A stretch of DNA of 64,000 nt, taken from Serinus canaria (taxonomy: Eukaryota; Chordata; Aves; Passeriformes; Fringillidae). Every line of letters begins with the position of its first letter. The stretch's first letter is position 1. Location: NCBI RefSeq assembly GCF_022539315.1, contig NC_066343.1:46883378-46947377 (forward strand), given 5' to 3'. Below the pieces are notes generated by a model. The model searched no databases. It saw nothing but the letters and a program-made list of their open reading frames with translations, and was not told the DNA's origin. This document shows, piece after piece, positions 13,730 through 25,891 of the stretch. A program made the position numbers and the translations under genes.

Positions 13730-16583
13730 ACATGGGCACCAGCGATAAAGCCAGAAGCAATCTGAGGATCATCAAGAAGAATTACAGAACTACTGGGAGG
13801 AGTGGTGAGGGATTCCAGAGCTCAGATAGTGATCAGTCCTTCCAGTTATGTTTGAAAGAACCAGTTGAATATAGCAGATCAATAAATGGTTATGGAACTG
13901 GTGCCACAGCCAGAGGCTGCTTAGACTATGGGACTTACTTTGAGAAGCCTGGTCTACTTGTGGGGTCCATCTGTCAGAGAAGAAGAGTTTTTTTGGTCAT
14001 AGGTTGGTCAAGCTGTTCAAATTAAAGTTTCTGGGAGAATGGCACCTCAACCCATCCGTCTTCTACCAATTTGATGCCAGTTGCAATGAGAGATGCTCAG
14101 AGACTGGAGGGGGATCACAGATCAGCAGGAGAGGACCCAAAGAACAGCGCAAAGGAATTCCACACAATCCAGCCATTAAATCAGCTTCACCAGGGGCTCA
14201 GCTTAAAGGAGTCTATGGAAATGCACATAGCATGGAGAATGAAAAAGGAGGACTTAGAGATATGTGCACACCTCCAGGGGTACAATCTTACTGGCTTAGT
14301 AGAGATGTGGTAGGATGGCTCTTACGACTAGAGTGTTGGATTGGAAATGATACTGGCTCTTTGGGAAGGACAGGCAGGGGAGATGGTGAGGTGCTGTTGT
14401 CTCTTGTGCCAATGACTAGCAGGAGTGAATGGAGCTCCATCTGGATGAGAATATGACTGGGAGCTTATGGATCAAGATTAAAAGCCGGGCAGGGACAAGT
14501 GACCTTATGGCACTAGAGGCCCCCCAACCAGGATGATATCTGAGTAGATGAAGCCCTCTGTAGACAGGAACAGCCTCATAGTCACAAGCTCTGATCCCAT
14601 GGGAAGACTTCAACTACCCTGATGTTTGTTGGAGGGATAACACAGCAGGACACCGGCAATCCAGGAGGTTCTTGGAGTGTGTTGGTGACAACCTCCTTCT
14701 CGCAGTGATAGAGGGGAGGTGCTATGATGGATTTTGTGCTCACCAGAAGAAATGTAGGAAAAAGCTGGTGGGAAATGTGGAGCTCAAGAGCAGACTGAGC
14801 TGCAGTGACCTTTAAACGGTGGAGTTGAAGATACTTAAGGCCTCTAGGATATACAACAAACTCACTACCCTGGGCTTCCAGAGAGAAGACTTTTGCCTCT
14901 CCAGGTATCTTCTTGGTAGGATACCATGGGATAAAGTAGAGGGATGAAAGGCCCAAGAGAGCTGGTAAATATTCATCTCCTACAAGCTCAGCATACCATC
15001 AAAGAGGACAGTCAAGCAAAAGTTCCGGGAGGCCAGCATCAATAAAGAAGGAGCTCCTAGACAAACACAAACAGGAACCATAGAGGGTAGCAGTAAGGAC
15101 AGGTGGCTTGGGAGGAATACAGAGAAGTTTTCCAAGCAGATCATCAGGTTAGGAAAGCTAAAGCACTGACAGTAAATCTGCCTAGGGATGTAAGGAGCAA
15201 CAAGAAAAGGTTCTATGTGTATGTCAGTGGTAGATGGAGGACGACAGAAAATGTAGGCCTTTTTTGGAAGAGAAAAATCAAACAGGAGACCTGGTTAGCC
15301 TGCACATTGAGAAGGCTGAGGTACTCAGCAAATTTTTTGGAAGTATTCCAGCTATACCTAAGTCACAGAATGCAAAGGCCAGGACTGGGAGAATGAAAAA
15401 CTGCGTGGTGTGGGAGAAAATCAGGTCTAATGCTGCTGTGGGACCAGATTAGATGTATCTGCATTGAGGAAATAAGCAGATGCAGTGGCTAAGCCTCTGT
15501 GCATCATGTTTGAGAAGTCGTGGTGGTCTGGTGCTTATATACTGAAAAAGGAGAAACAACTGCCTATTTGCCTGTTTTTAAAAGGAAAAAAAGGAAGACA
15601 TGGAGAGATACAGGCTGTTTAGTCTCACATCTGTTCCCAATATGATCATGGAGAATATCCTCCTGGAAACTATGTTAAGGAGCATGGAAAATAAGGAGGA
15701 GATGGATGACAGCTAACATGACTTTACTTTTTTGTCAAGCAAATTGTGCCTGATGAATTTGCAGGCCTGCTATGAAGGATTACAGCAGTGGTGGATAAGG
15801 AAAGAGCAGCCTCAGCTACTGACATCCATCCACTACCTGGGACTTTGCAATGCGTTTGACACTGCTGCACTGTCTTTCTAATTTAGAGACAATCTTTGTC
15901 TCTGAATTAGAAAGAGAGAGATTTGATGCATGTAGCAGTCAGTGGGTAAGGAATTGTCTGTATGGTTGCACTCGAGAGTTACAGTCAATGGCATAATGGC
16001 TTGAGTGGAGACCATTCAAGTCTGGGGTTTCTCAGGGGTCATATAGGAATTGGTGCTGTTTAACATCACTGGTGGTGACATGGATGGTGGAATTGAGTGC
16101 ATCCTAAGCAAGTTTGCTGAGCATGCCAGAGGGTAGGGGTGCCACTCAGAGGGGACTTGGACTGGCTTGAGAGGTGGCCTGTACCAGCCTCAGAGTTCAG
16201 CAAGGATGGGTGCAAGGCTGTGCACCTGTGCTGCCACCATCCCAAGCACAGACACAGACTGATGGAGAACACATTGAGAGCAGACCTGAGGAAAAGCACT
16301 TGAGAGTGTTGGTTGACAAGAAGCTCAGTGTGACTGGGCGATGTGGACTTGCAGCCCAGAAATCCCAACCATACCCTGGGCTGCATCAAAAGAAGCATGA
16401 ACAGTAAGTTGAGGGTTTTGTGTCTCCCCTTTCACTTTTGTGCCCCATTTCTGGAAGTGTTGGAGGCCAGGTTTTTAGGAGTTTTGAGCAACCTTGTCTT
16501 CTAGAAGGTGTTGCACCCCATGGCAGGGTCGCTGGGACTAGATGTCTAAGATCCCTTTATTCTATGTATCAGTAATCCTATGA
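13730..16583 (+). mobile_element. CR1 LINE, long decayed copy
   Basis: This is a CR1-family non-LTR retrotransposon on the plus strand. CR1 elements encode an ORF2 protein with an endonuclease and a reverse transcriptase that copies the element RNA into the genome. Successive landmarks run in CR1 order: an upstream region (13730-14060), the endonuclease part with a GACTTCAACTACCCTGATGT segment near 14606, the segment leading into RT (15100-15460), RT text (15600-16120), and the region with GGGCTGCATCAAAAGAAGC near 16378. The 3' end has degenerate TTCTATG and CCTATGA octamers (16560-16583). Stops and frameshifts are frequent, so it encodes no working protein. At about 2.85 kb it is shorter than a full CR1 (about 4.5 kb), with internal deletions. 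The 5' edge is approximate. Confidence 0.88.
15874..15914. repeat. Inverted repeat inside the CR1
   Basis: A 19 bp arm at 15874-15892 (CTTTCTAATTTAGAGACAA) is followed, after 3 bases, by its reverse complement with one mismatch (15896-15914). The right arm lies where CR1 RT text is expected, while the left arm looks inserted. Confidence 0.85.
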
Positions 16584-19500
16584 ATAGCCTAAAAAGAAAG
16601 AGATATTTTAAAATCAACTCAGCAAATGTGGGAGGGATATTTTGACTATTTATATGTTCTGCTTAGATAAAATCCTGTATACTGTACTAGAAAGTAAAAA
16701 ACCCTAATTATGTTGTCAAATAAAGGCTGAGAAGCTAAGATGGTCTTGCAGCAGGCCACACAATCTCATTTATGTCTCTTTCTGCATTTTTTAATGGACT
16801 AACTGAAATTATTCCTCTGGAAAAATACATGATCTTGCATTTTATGACTGTATCAAAATTTTACTTTTACTCAGCTTTTTAATATTTTGTGTTGATTGAT
16901 GCTGAAACAGAATGTAGTTTAATGCTGTTTTATTTGAGCTGTGTGATCTGATTTAGCTAGTTCAGGAAAAATGGCATCAGCTGATTGTCTGACTTCAGAA
17001 CTGCTACAGGGTACCTTGCAATAACCTCCATATATTATTCTGCTGTTATAATTTTTATAATACATTTCATAAGTAGCAGTGGCAAGTGATTGCCATGCAG
17101 CAGTGACATTTTGTTTGTGTGTTCCATGAGATCCAGAAGTGTTGGAGTGGAGCTTCTGGTTCACTGTCATACAAGTAATGAAGAATGTTCTCATCTGTAT
17201 AGATCTTCCAGGAAAAAAGCAAACACTCCTGAAGACTAGCACTTAGTGTTTAATACTATTCTTGAAGGACAATTTGAGGGAAATAACTTTGTTCTTGCCT
17301 TCATTTCTCTTGCCAGCTAGTTCCCAAATTTTATGTTGCTTCTGCTGTTGCTGAGTAGGCATGAAGTATAAGACTGAGTGGGCTTTTTTGGTTCCTGAGC
17401 TGTGTATGCGTATTAAGACAGTTGAAAACTTCAAAGAGTTTGGAGCTCTGTTCCACCTCATGAGGCAAATATGAGCTGTTCTCTTCTGGCAGTTTTAGTG
17501 GCACTTGCTGCATTTGCCCAGACAAGTTGCATGTGTCATGGTGGAAAGTTTCAGAGGGCAGTAGGTGCTGTTTGATAGTAAAAGCAAAGTTGTTGTTTTG
17601 GTTTTTTTTTTTTTTTATCTCTTTACCTTAATTGACTTAATAAAAAAAAAAAAGTCACAAAGTATTATTGCATTGGTTAATGTTTGTATGGTAATTTTGT
17701 TTTAATTCTTTAACTATGTTGACCTTTCTCAACCAAATTAATATCAGAAATTTAATTTGTATAAGTAAGTTTCACCACGAGTTTACAACATGGACCAGAG
17801 TCTGTAAAGAGCACAAAACTTTTTAAAATTCTCAGCTAAAGATCAAAGGCCTTATTTGGCTCTTGATGATTTACTGTACTTTCCCTATCTATTTATAGGT
17901 AGTATAGAACTTTACAGTTCTGTAGTTTTATTGTTGCAAATATGTGCAATATTGCATATTTGAAATTATTTACAATAATTTATTTGCTAACTATCTGAAA
18001 GCACCGTGCTTTTTCTCTTCTGGACTTAAAATCTAAAGTGACAGCCAGACCATTTAAAATCTGCTCTGACCACAGTAGTTAATTGAAAATAAGAATTTTG
18101 TCCTGGGAATAAACTGACAGACTGTCTTACAATTTAAATTCTCTGTGGGCTATATTAGGCCTGTGTGGCTTAGTGGGTAGGGACTGGGCAACATGAGCCT
18201 GTTCAGCTTCAGGAAGGACTTAGGGACATAGCCAGTAAAATGAATTGTAACAAGTTCTGTGAAGAGTTGTTTGGTAGAATTTTAAATCAGCCAGTCAATA
18301 CACAATAGTATTTTTATACTGTTTTTTTTCCTTCAGGGTAAGATGCCTCTATCTAGACTATCATTACTCCATCTCACAGACATAAGAAATGGGCATTTCA
18401 TAGCGCTACGACATTGTGGAGATTGTAGTATTTTCTGTTATGCAGGCTGAGAGTTCAGTCAAGCATTTTGAAGCATCTAGGCTGGTGCTCTGGAAAACAT
18501 ACAATCATTTTTACTTTTAAAGAAGAAAAACTTGTAATTTCAATGCTCTTACAGCTCTCCTGAAAATACATTTTGTAAACTACGCCTGTACTACATCTGG
18601 TATTTAAGAATTTTTTGTGCACACTCTGCATGGTTTTTTTCCTCCCATTTATGATACTGGAATGTAAAAGAGGGCTAGAAATTTGACAATTTTCATTCCA
18701 GTAGCACTCTTCCAGGAATTTTGCTTAACTATTTTCACATTAGTTTTGTTAGATGTCCTTTTGCTCTTGTCTTGCTGGTTTTCACTCAACCGTAATTTAA
18801 AATGAGGTTTATTGTTGGTTGTGGTGATCACTCTATGCAACAGAAAACTTTCAATTTCCTTTAGGGGAATTGATACCTTTGCAGTGTGCCATGTTTCTAT
18901 CGCAGGGCAGATCCATAATTGAACAATCAATCATTTTGCTTTGCTCTTTTGTTGAAATGTAACTGCTGTCTAAACCTACCAAAAGCCCAGAGTGGATTTA
19001 ATGTTCTATTATTATTGCTGTTATTATTAACATTGTAAGTGCTGATTAAACATGCCTAAGGATATTGTACTAGATATTACGAGAACGTATAAATTTGCAA
19101 AAAGCTTCTATTCTGTGCAATTTTAGGCCTATTATTTTAAGTGGATCTCATTCAGATTCAGTTCACTATGCCCTAATTGGACTAGTTTAATACAGTGTTA
19201 TCAGTAAAGTATATTGAGTGGATACTTCTAAAAATGATGAGAGATATATCATGGGTACCTAAATATATTATACTACTTGTTAATTGTTTGGGCTGTTGAA
19301 ATTTAAATCATAATAGCTTCTTCAGTACTATTTGTAAAGAGATCCTGTAGGTGAAGATGCTTAAATTCTTAAAAACTGTAATAATAAATATTGTTAGGCA
19401 TTAGGTTGTAATGCTTTACAATTTTAAAGCTTTTGTGGGAAAACAAACTAAATAACTCTAATTTCTTCTGTGCTCTGTGCAGACACCCTGTAGTGCTTTT

Positions 19501-22500
19501 GTTGCTGGTTCTTTTCAATGGGTCTTAAGTTCTCCTTGCTAGAAGTGACCTCTGACTACTTGTGGAGGTGGGAATGCAGCTTGAATGAGAGTTCCAAATA
19601 CAGCAACAGACAGGATACTAAAACAGCCAACAAGCTTTTAGGTCTTAACCAGTCATTCAGTTTTGTTTATTAAAAATAGAAAAGGAATTATGAAGAATTG
19701 CAGTCGATTTGTCTTACTTGCAGAGGGAAAAAGAAGATGCTTACTAAACCAAAAAACTGAGCTAAAAAGGTGCATTGATTTTCTCAGTTGCTGAAGCAGC
19801 AGAATTGTGGCCTCTGAGGCTTTTCTGAGGATTCTTGTGTTTTACACCTCTTGATTTTTGCTGGGGGGTTAATTTTTTCCTCAGAAATCACAATCCTGCA
19901 AAGCATAGTAGCTCTGTTTGTAATCCTTCTGCTTGAAGTTACTTGAGACATTCTTAGATTTTGCCTCTTACTGTTGTCCGTAACTTTTTCTAATGATTAT
20001 ATGATTTCAGCTGTGTACCTATGCAGGAGGCTAGATGTGTAAATGCAGGATTTTCATTGACCTGTTCCTTAATTTTAAAAAGTTTAGTGACAGTCAGGCC
20101 TGGAATTTCAGAGTACTGATTCTCCTTTCTCCTTATTACAACACAGACATTTAAAAAATACTAAGTATATTTCTGTGTTAATCTATATAGCATCATTGGA
20201 ACGCTTGAAGCATTGTTGCTGAAAGAAATATATTTTAAAGTAATATTCATACAGGTGTGAGAGAGGCTGTCTTTTGTGGGTGAAAGATTGGATGGTTGTG
20301 TACATATAAATCAGTGTTTTTATGTGATTGATCTCTTCTGATGATTGCCAATATGGGAAACAGACCTACTGAAAAATTCTGGAACCTTTTTTCATTCTTT
20401 TCAGTTTTTTAATCTTTTAAGTGGAGATCCAATTCAAATAGAGGTGGTTTTGAGGTAGATGAGATGTGCAGATACAAGCTCTCGCTTGGGAACAGCAAAT
20501 AGTGCAGGAGTTCTACCAAGTGTCTGAGCTTTTGCCTTCTAAGATGCAAGAACACTCCCAGAAAAGTTTTTCTTTTCTTTCTGAGCCATGCTGTAAAATT
20601 ACATGGATGTTATTTTGTACGCAAAAGGAAATTTGAAATAAAAAAAAAAAAAGAAAAGAAAAACAGAAGGGTGCAAAGTTATTCCTAGATTCTTTTGTTA
20701 CCGTTCTTTGCAATCTTCTTCTGAGTCAATAGCATTCTGTGCAGGAAGAAATTCATAAATAGTTGTAATATATGAAGGGTGCATAGAGAGAGTCAGTTAA
20801 GTGTATGCAAAACATGCCAGTTGAAAATAGCTTTGTAAAGTTTGTGTAAATATACTGAAGCTCTTACAAAATGTATTTCAAGAAGACTTAGAACTACCTG
20901 GTGGAGCTCATACTCTTGATCTAGTATGCAACTCCCAGTATTAGTCACAGTATAATATTATCATATGTCTAATAGTGTGAATGTAACGTGATCTTCTTGA
21001 GGTTGGTATGGGTGAGTCATGGGTGATGGCCTTGTTTTTTGAAAGCTGGAAACTCATTTATGTCCTTTTTCTAGAAGTTTATTTGACTTAGCATACATAA
21101 AGTACTTGCTAACAAAATTCTCATCTGATTCCTATCTGAAGTATCAAGGAACTATAATTTTAGTAAATTTCAGTTTGATTGGCAGTAGTAGGAGGTCAAT
21201 GGCAAAGCAGGTTTTGTGTTTCCATATATAAATATGCAGTACTTAAAACTTTTCTAGGGCTTAGATTATGACCCATAAAAGATGCTCACGGACAATAGGC
21301 AAATGAATTGTTCAAAGTTATTACCTAGGCAGGAAGTGTTATTTTCATAATATGATATCCGTGTAGCAGAATATGGTGGAACCATAGGACAGGTTAAATT
21401 TATTGTGGACCTTGGACCAGATGCCCTCACAATTAGTCTTTTCCTCCAAAAGTTTACTCAAGTATTTATCTATGCTACTGGGCAGCCTCCAACATCTGAC
21501 ATTACAGTTATGGGCATTATAGACTATTTGAATTGTTTGCCAGATGTATGTAAATGAATTTGATTGAGATTAGAATGTGTTGCTGAGAGGAAAGACAGGA
21601 TTGAGATAGATGCCTAGTTAGACAGAGCAGAGTTTCACAGAAAGTTCTCAGCCTTTGTATCTTTTAATATAATTTAATACAACAGGACTGTTTTGCTGTG
21701 TTGGAGTTTTTTAATTTTTAATTCCAAAGGAGTCCTGTTGTTTTCTGTTCCCTGATATTCAGTGGCAATCTTTGTAGTAGCTATAGGAGGATTTATGGAG
21801 ACATTTTAGGCTTCTCCAGAGTCATGCTGTATCCCTGACATCTGCTATAGCTAGCTGAATTTCAAGGAAAAAAAAATTGTCTTCCTTTACTGTCTCCCCT
21901 GCAGCTGTAAATATGTATATATAAGTATATGCAGATTCTCATTCACTCTTCTAATTATTATTTAAGTAATTATATAACACAGTACATGGCTAGAAATGAA
22001 TAAATGCACCTGTACCTTTCTGGCAGTGGGGAAATACATTTTTTATACATTACGATAATTTAGCTGTGGTATAGGTATTGAGTTAAGGTTATAGAAACTA
22101 AGTGCTAGTGAGTACCTTTTTAAAATCTAAAATGGAGGCACACAAAACATGAGAATTAGAGCTTTCTTAGCACCTTGTCATTGACATTTGTGACCAGCTG
22201 TGTGTAGTCTTGGAGAAATCCGGTGATACAGACATGTTCTAAGTTTTTTTTTTTTTTGTCCACTGTGTTACTTTAATAATATGATGTCATAAGACATCTT
22301 TCAGTATTGAATTTTGGGAGTAGCTGAGTCAGTCTGAATGTTTTAAATAGTTTTAGGCTTCGGAGTAAGACCTGAAGAAGTTGTTTAAGACTCCAAAATG
22401 TAATTAGCAGACCCTTTTTATTTTAATTAACTGTACTTTTATCATAGTAATTATATTTTGTTGTCTTGAAACATTAATTATATTTTAATATCATTACAAG

Positions 22501-23870
22501 GCACAGCATTTAAGATGTGGATTTATTTCCAGAAGAATATACATGCACAAGAAAATGACCAACTGTGTCAAGAAAGCACAGATATAGCAGAAAACCTAAT
22601 ACATGTATGCTTTTTACAATGACAGAGTTATGATAACAGTGGGATTATTCCCAGGAATGAGATTTGGATCTCCTGTGTTATTACTCAAGAGGATAAATAT
22701 GGAGCTCAGTTTTCTCCTGTGCTGTTTATCAGAGACTCAGTGAACATCTTCATTTCTCATCTTCTTCAAGATTCAGGTTATGCATGAGCTGCTCTCCTCT
22801 TTACTACTGTCTGAAAAGTTCTGGTTCCTAATCTTTGTATTAAAGTTTGACTTAATGTATGGGATGCAGCTTTACTGCATACTGCAAAAGGTGAAAGATC
22901 ACTGCACTGAATTACTGCAGTAAAGATATGTTTTATACAAGAGTACTTTAGGATTTGTTTTGCATCAACAGAATTATACTAAACCTTACAGGGATCAAGA
23001 TATTTTAAGTTGTTAGGGAAGTGTCACTGATTTTGTAAGATTTTATTAAGTTCAGTTTAGAAATCTGTTGGTTTTGGATAAAAAAAAAAAACTAAATGGA
23101 ATTTTTGCAGGGGATTAATCATATTGGATATGTAACAACAAACTGATAGCCATGACTGAGGGGTTGTTTATTATATACTGGAAAATACCTGGACTTGTGG
23201 GCCTGGTAAAAGAGTTCGACTGTTGTCAGCATTCATTCATACACCTGTGGCTCAAGATTCCACAAAGTAATAAAATGAGAGAAGCAGGAATAAGAACACT
23301 TTCCTTGATTTTCTGTGAGCATTACATAGTTTCAACTCAAGGCTTTGAACTGCATTTTTCAATTCTCAGACTTTCACTTGTCTGTAGCTTGTTTCCAGAA
23401 GTTACATTTTGTCATATTATAAAAAAGTGAGAAAATATACCATACTTTTTATTCTAACGTGTAAGTATTAAGACAGTTTTTTTTTAATAGTGAATTAAAA
23501 AAAAATCAGTCTCTTAAAAAAAAAAGTATTACTTGACATCAAAAATCTTCATTAAGAAGAAGTAAATAATTTTTCATCCGTTTCCTGTGTTACTCTGCAT
23601 ACAGTCTCAACATATGGATCTAGACAAGAGATTTGTTGCCTTCTTAGGTATGGTGTTTTTTTGTTCTGCAGGGATTCTTTTTCAAGCCTTAAAAATAATA
23701 ATCTGTAACAACTCTGATGACAATTAATTGAAGATAAAAATTCAGACTTTGTGTCTTAGGCAAAGTTCTGTTTGCTTATAGGCCAGCTGTGATTTAAGGT
23801 AAATGGCATCTTAGCCTGTGTCAAGAATAGCGTAGCCAGCAGGACTGGGGGCTATGGAAGTGATTGTCCC
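16584..23870. other. Unique AT-rich DNA, nothing recognised
   Basis: About 7.3 kb with no recognisable repeat or gene. It contains homopolymer runs (T near 17602, A near 17641 and 20640, T near 22243) and short non-overlapping open frames typical of AT-rich DNA. Confidence 0.5.
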
Positions 23871-23889
23871 CTGTAGTTGACATTGATGA

Positions 23890-24155
23890 GGCTGAACCTT
23901 CAGAACTGTGTTCAGTTTTAAAAAGGACACTGAGGTGCTGGAACATGTCCAGCAAGGCTTATGAAAGGTCTCAAAACATGTCTTTTGAGGAATGGCTGAA
24001 GGGAGCTAGGATTGTTAAGTCTAAAGAATGGGAGGGTCAGGTGGGTCTTAATTGTTGACTACAAATACCTGAAATGGGGTTGTGGTGAGGTTGTGGCTGG
24101 TTTCATCTACCACTCTTGCAGTGAGACGACAGAAGGTAATGGCCTGTATTCCATA
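23890..24155 (+). mobile_element. CR1 LINE 3'-region fragment
   Basis: The text from GTGTTCAGTTTT through GAGGTGCTGGAACATGTCCA, GAGGAATGGCTGAAGGGAG, ACAAATACCTGAAA and GGTTGTGGTGAGG follows the order of the CR1 ORF2 end and 3' region on the plus strand. It stops near 24155, where the ERVL-class remnant begins, so its own 3' terminus is missing. Confidence 0.8.
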
Positions 24156-24842
24156 CCATCTACATCATGCCCAAATCCTACGTTTTCCAGTGATATACAG
24201 ATATATATAGATGTGCAGAGGTATAATTTCCATAGTCAGTGCTTGTCCCTCCAAGGTGTCTGTTGAATTCATTTAGGCCATGACTGTGGGTTCTATCCAT
24301 CCTAGGTGTGTTCCAGGGCAGAGGGAACAGCAGACCAGTTGGGTGGTTGCAAGCTGCATCAGACACTCAGGACTGGTGTACCTGGAGCAGTCCATCCTCA
24401 TTGTCCTTGGTAGTTATGGCATGCAGAGGCAGTGTCATTCAGTAACCAGTATGAGATGCACGTTTAACACTTCAGACTGTTCTCATCCAAAGATCAAATT
24501 CCCTTGAGGTACGCATCATGTTTTCCTGTCTCTCTGCATTACCCACTAAGTGCACTCAGGTCCTTTAGTAAAAACACAGACAGGTTTGCCTTAACTGGAC
24601 TAATCCAGTCTTACCTAGCACATTTCCCACATGCACCACAGGGACTTTATCCTCTTCTGCAGTACATAGAGGTTTTGGCTGGGCAGGGCCAGCTCAGCCG
24701 ATAGAGGCTCTACTGTTACCTGTAGATCTCAGTGTTTGAAGGTTTCCCCACCCATTGCTTTCATTGTGGTTTTTAACAGACCATTGTGGTGCTCAACTTT
24801 GTCAGAGGCTGCCACATGACAGGGAATATGATACATCCACTA
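24156..24842 (-). pseudogene. ERVL-class pol remnant, integrase C-terminal part and 3' flank
   Basis: Minus strand. This is the downstream half of a decayed endogenous retrovirus pol gene. Near 24797-24778 it reads VEHHNG, matching the region of the integrase core that carries the third catalytic acid (Glu). Text typical of the ERVL integrase C-terminal part follows, down to about 24490, including a Trp-Val-Met-Gln stretch near 24550-24528. Several stop codons and frameshifts break it. Below about 24480 the sequence looks like 3' non-coding proviral DNA but is poorly defined. I see no env gene, as expected for ERVL. The matching upstream half lies beyond the LTR at 24843-25891. It is not functional. 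Confidence 0.75.
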
Positions 24843-25628
24843 TGCTGGTTTCACAGTCTGGTTTTTAGTAGTGGGGGGGCCACCAAGGTGGCTTCTGTGA
24901 GAAAGTGCTGAAGCTTATACCGTGTCTGGCAGAGCCAATCCCTGATTGCTCTGAAGGTGGACATGCTGCTGGCCAAAACTGGGCCAACGAGAGAGGCTGG
25001 TAACATCTCTGTGATAATGTATTTGGGAAAAAAATCAATATGAAGTGGGGCACTGTTAATTTCAGCTGGAGAAGCGGAGGAGATGAGAACATGGCAGCAC
25101 CGAGGTCAGTGCATAAGGAGGACCGGAGGTGCTCCAGGCACCAGAGATTCCTCTGCAGGCTGTGGCGAGACTGTGGTGGAGCAGCTGTGCCCATGAAGTC
25201 CTTGGGGATCCATTCACAGCTGTAGGGGAGGTACCCATTCCGGAGTGGTGGATGTCTGCAAGAGGCTGTGATCCAGTGGGAGACCCGGTGGAGAGAGAGG
25301 GCTCCTGCTTCCAGGGTGGAGCAGCCTGTCCTTGGAGGACTGTACCTCATGGAAGAGTGACCCATGCCACCGCAGTTTTGGGAGGACTGTGTGCTTGTGG
25401 GACTGATTCATATTGCCACAGTTTTTGCAGATCTGCCACTCATGAGATTTGGAGCAATAACAGGAAAGTTCATGGGGAACTGTCTCCCATAAGGAGAGAC
25501 CCCATGGCCTCACCAGGCAAGGACTCCTCTCCCAGAGCAGCAGAAGAAAATCATCGAGAGACGATTTGACCAATGCCCCAATGCCCTGTCTCCCTGCAGT
25601 GTTGGTGGGAAGGAGGGAGGGGTTGAGG

Positions 25629-25636
25629 GATAAATA
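25629..25636 (+). promoter_or_regulatory. TATA-like box of the LTR
   Basis: GATAAATA lies about 60 bp before the AATAAA signal, a plausible promoter position for a compact LTR. Activity cannot be judged from sequence. Confidence 0.4.
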
Positions 25637-25694
25637 GGTGGGGGTTTTTAAGGGCTTATTTTACTTCTCATTATCCTTCTCTGAATCTGTTAGT

Positions 25695-25700
25695 AATAAA
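25695..25700 (+). terminator. LTR polyadenylation signal
   Basis: AATAAA lies inside TAGTAATAAATTCAC, the usual context in this LTR type. Confidence 0.6.
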
Positions 25701-25891
25701 TTCACTTTGTACTTCTAAGCTAAACCTGTTTTGCTCTTGGTGTATTTTCTCCTGGTCCTTAACTCATGAAGCCTTCATTTTTTTAATTTTTTTTTTTTAC
25801 TTTTTGTTTTTCTCCTCTCTCCAGCTGTGGCAGGGGAGGGTGAGTGAGCAACTTTCATGCATGCCTGGAGTTTGGACAGTGTCAAACCACA

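Larger units (their letters stand above)
24843..25891 (+). mobile_element. Solo LTR, avian ERVL type, nested in pol remnant
   Basis: This plus-strand block of about 1.05 kb starts TGCTGGTTTC, ends AAACCACA, and has the LTR order expected of an abundant avian ERVL-type family. It has a G-run followed by CCACCAAGGTGGCTTCTGTG near the 5' end, then repeated half-units with GGAG(C/A)AG and CCCATG(G/A)A motifs (25170-25510). A TATA-like GATAAATA lies at about 25629, an AATAAA polyadenylation signal at 25695-25700, and a T-rich U5-like tract near 25780. ATCCACT occurs at both edges (24835-24841 and 25894-25900), consistent with a target-site duplication, although each copy is one or two bases away from the LTR edge. 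Open frames inside it (for example 25129-25569) are not known genes. Confidence 0.8.

Noticed and set aside
18160..18260. Text resembling a CR1 segment (CCTGTTCAGCTTCAGGAAGG)
   Set aside because: Only one short similar phrase, with no collinear CR1 text before or after.
20640..20653. A-runs as possible retrogene poly(A) tails
   Set aside because: Isolated homopolymers are common here, and no upstream coding copy or target duplication is seen.
25129..25573. Overlapping 119-166 codon open frames on both strands
   Set aside because: They fall within the solo LTR, which is GC-richer and so naturally longer in open frames. No retroviral or host protein is recognised.
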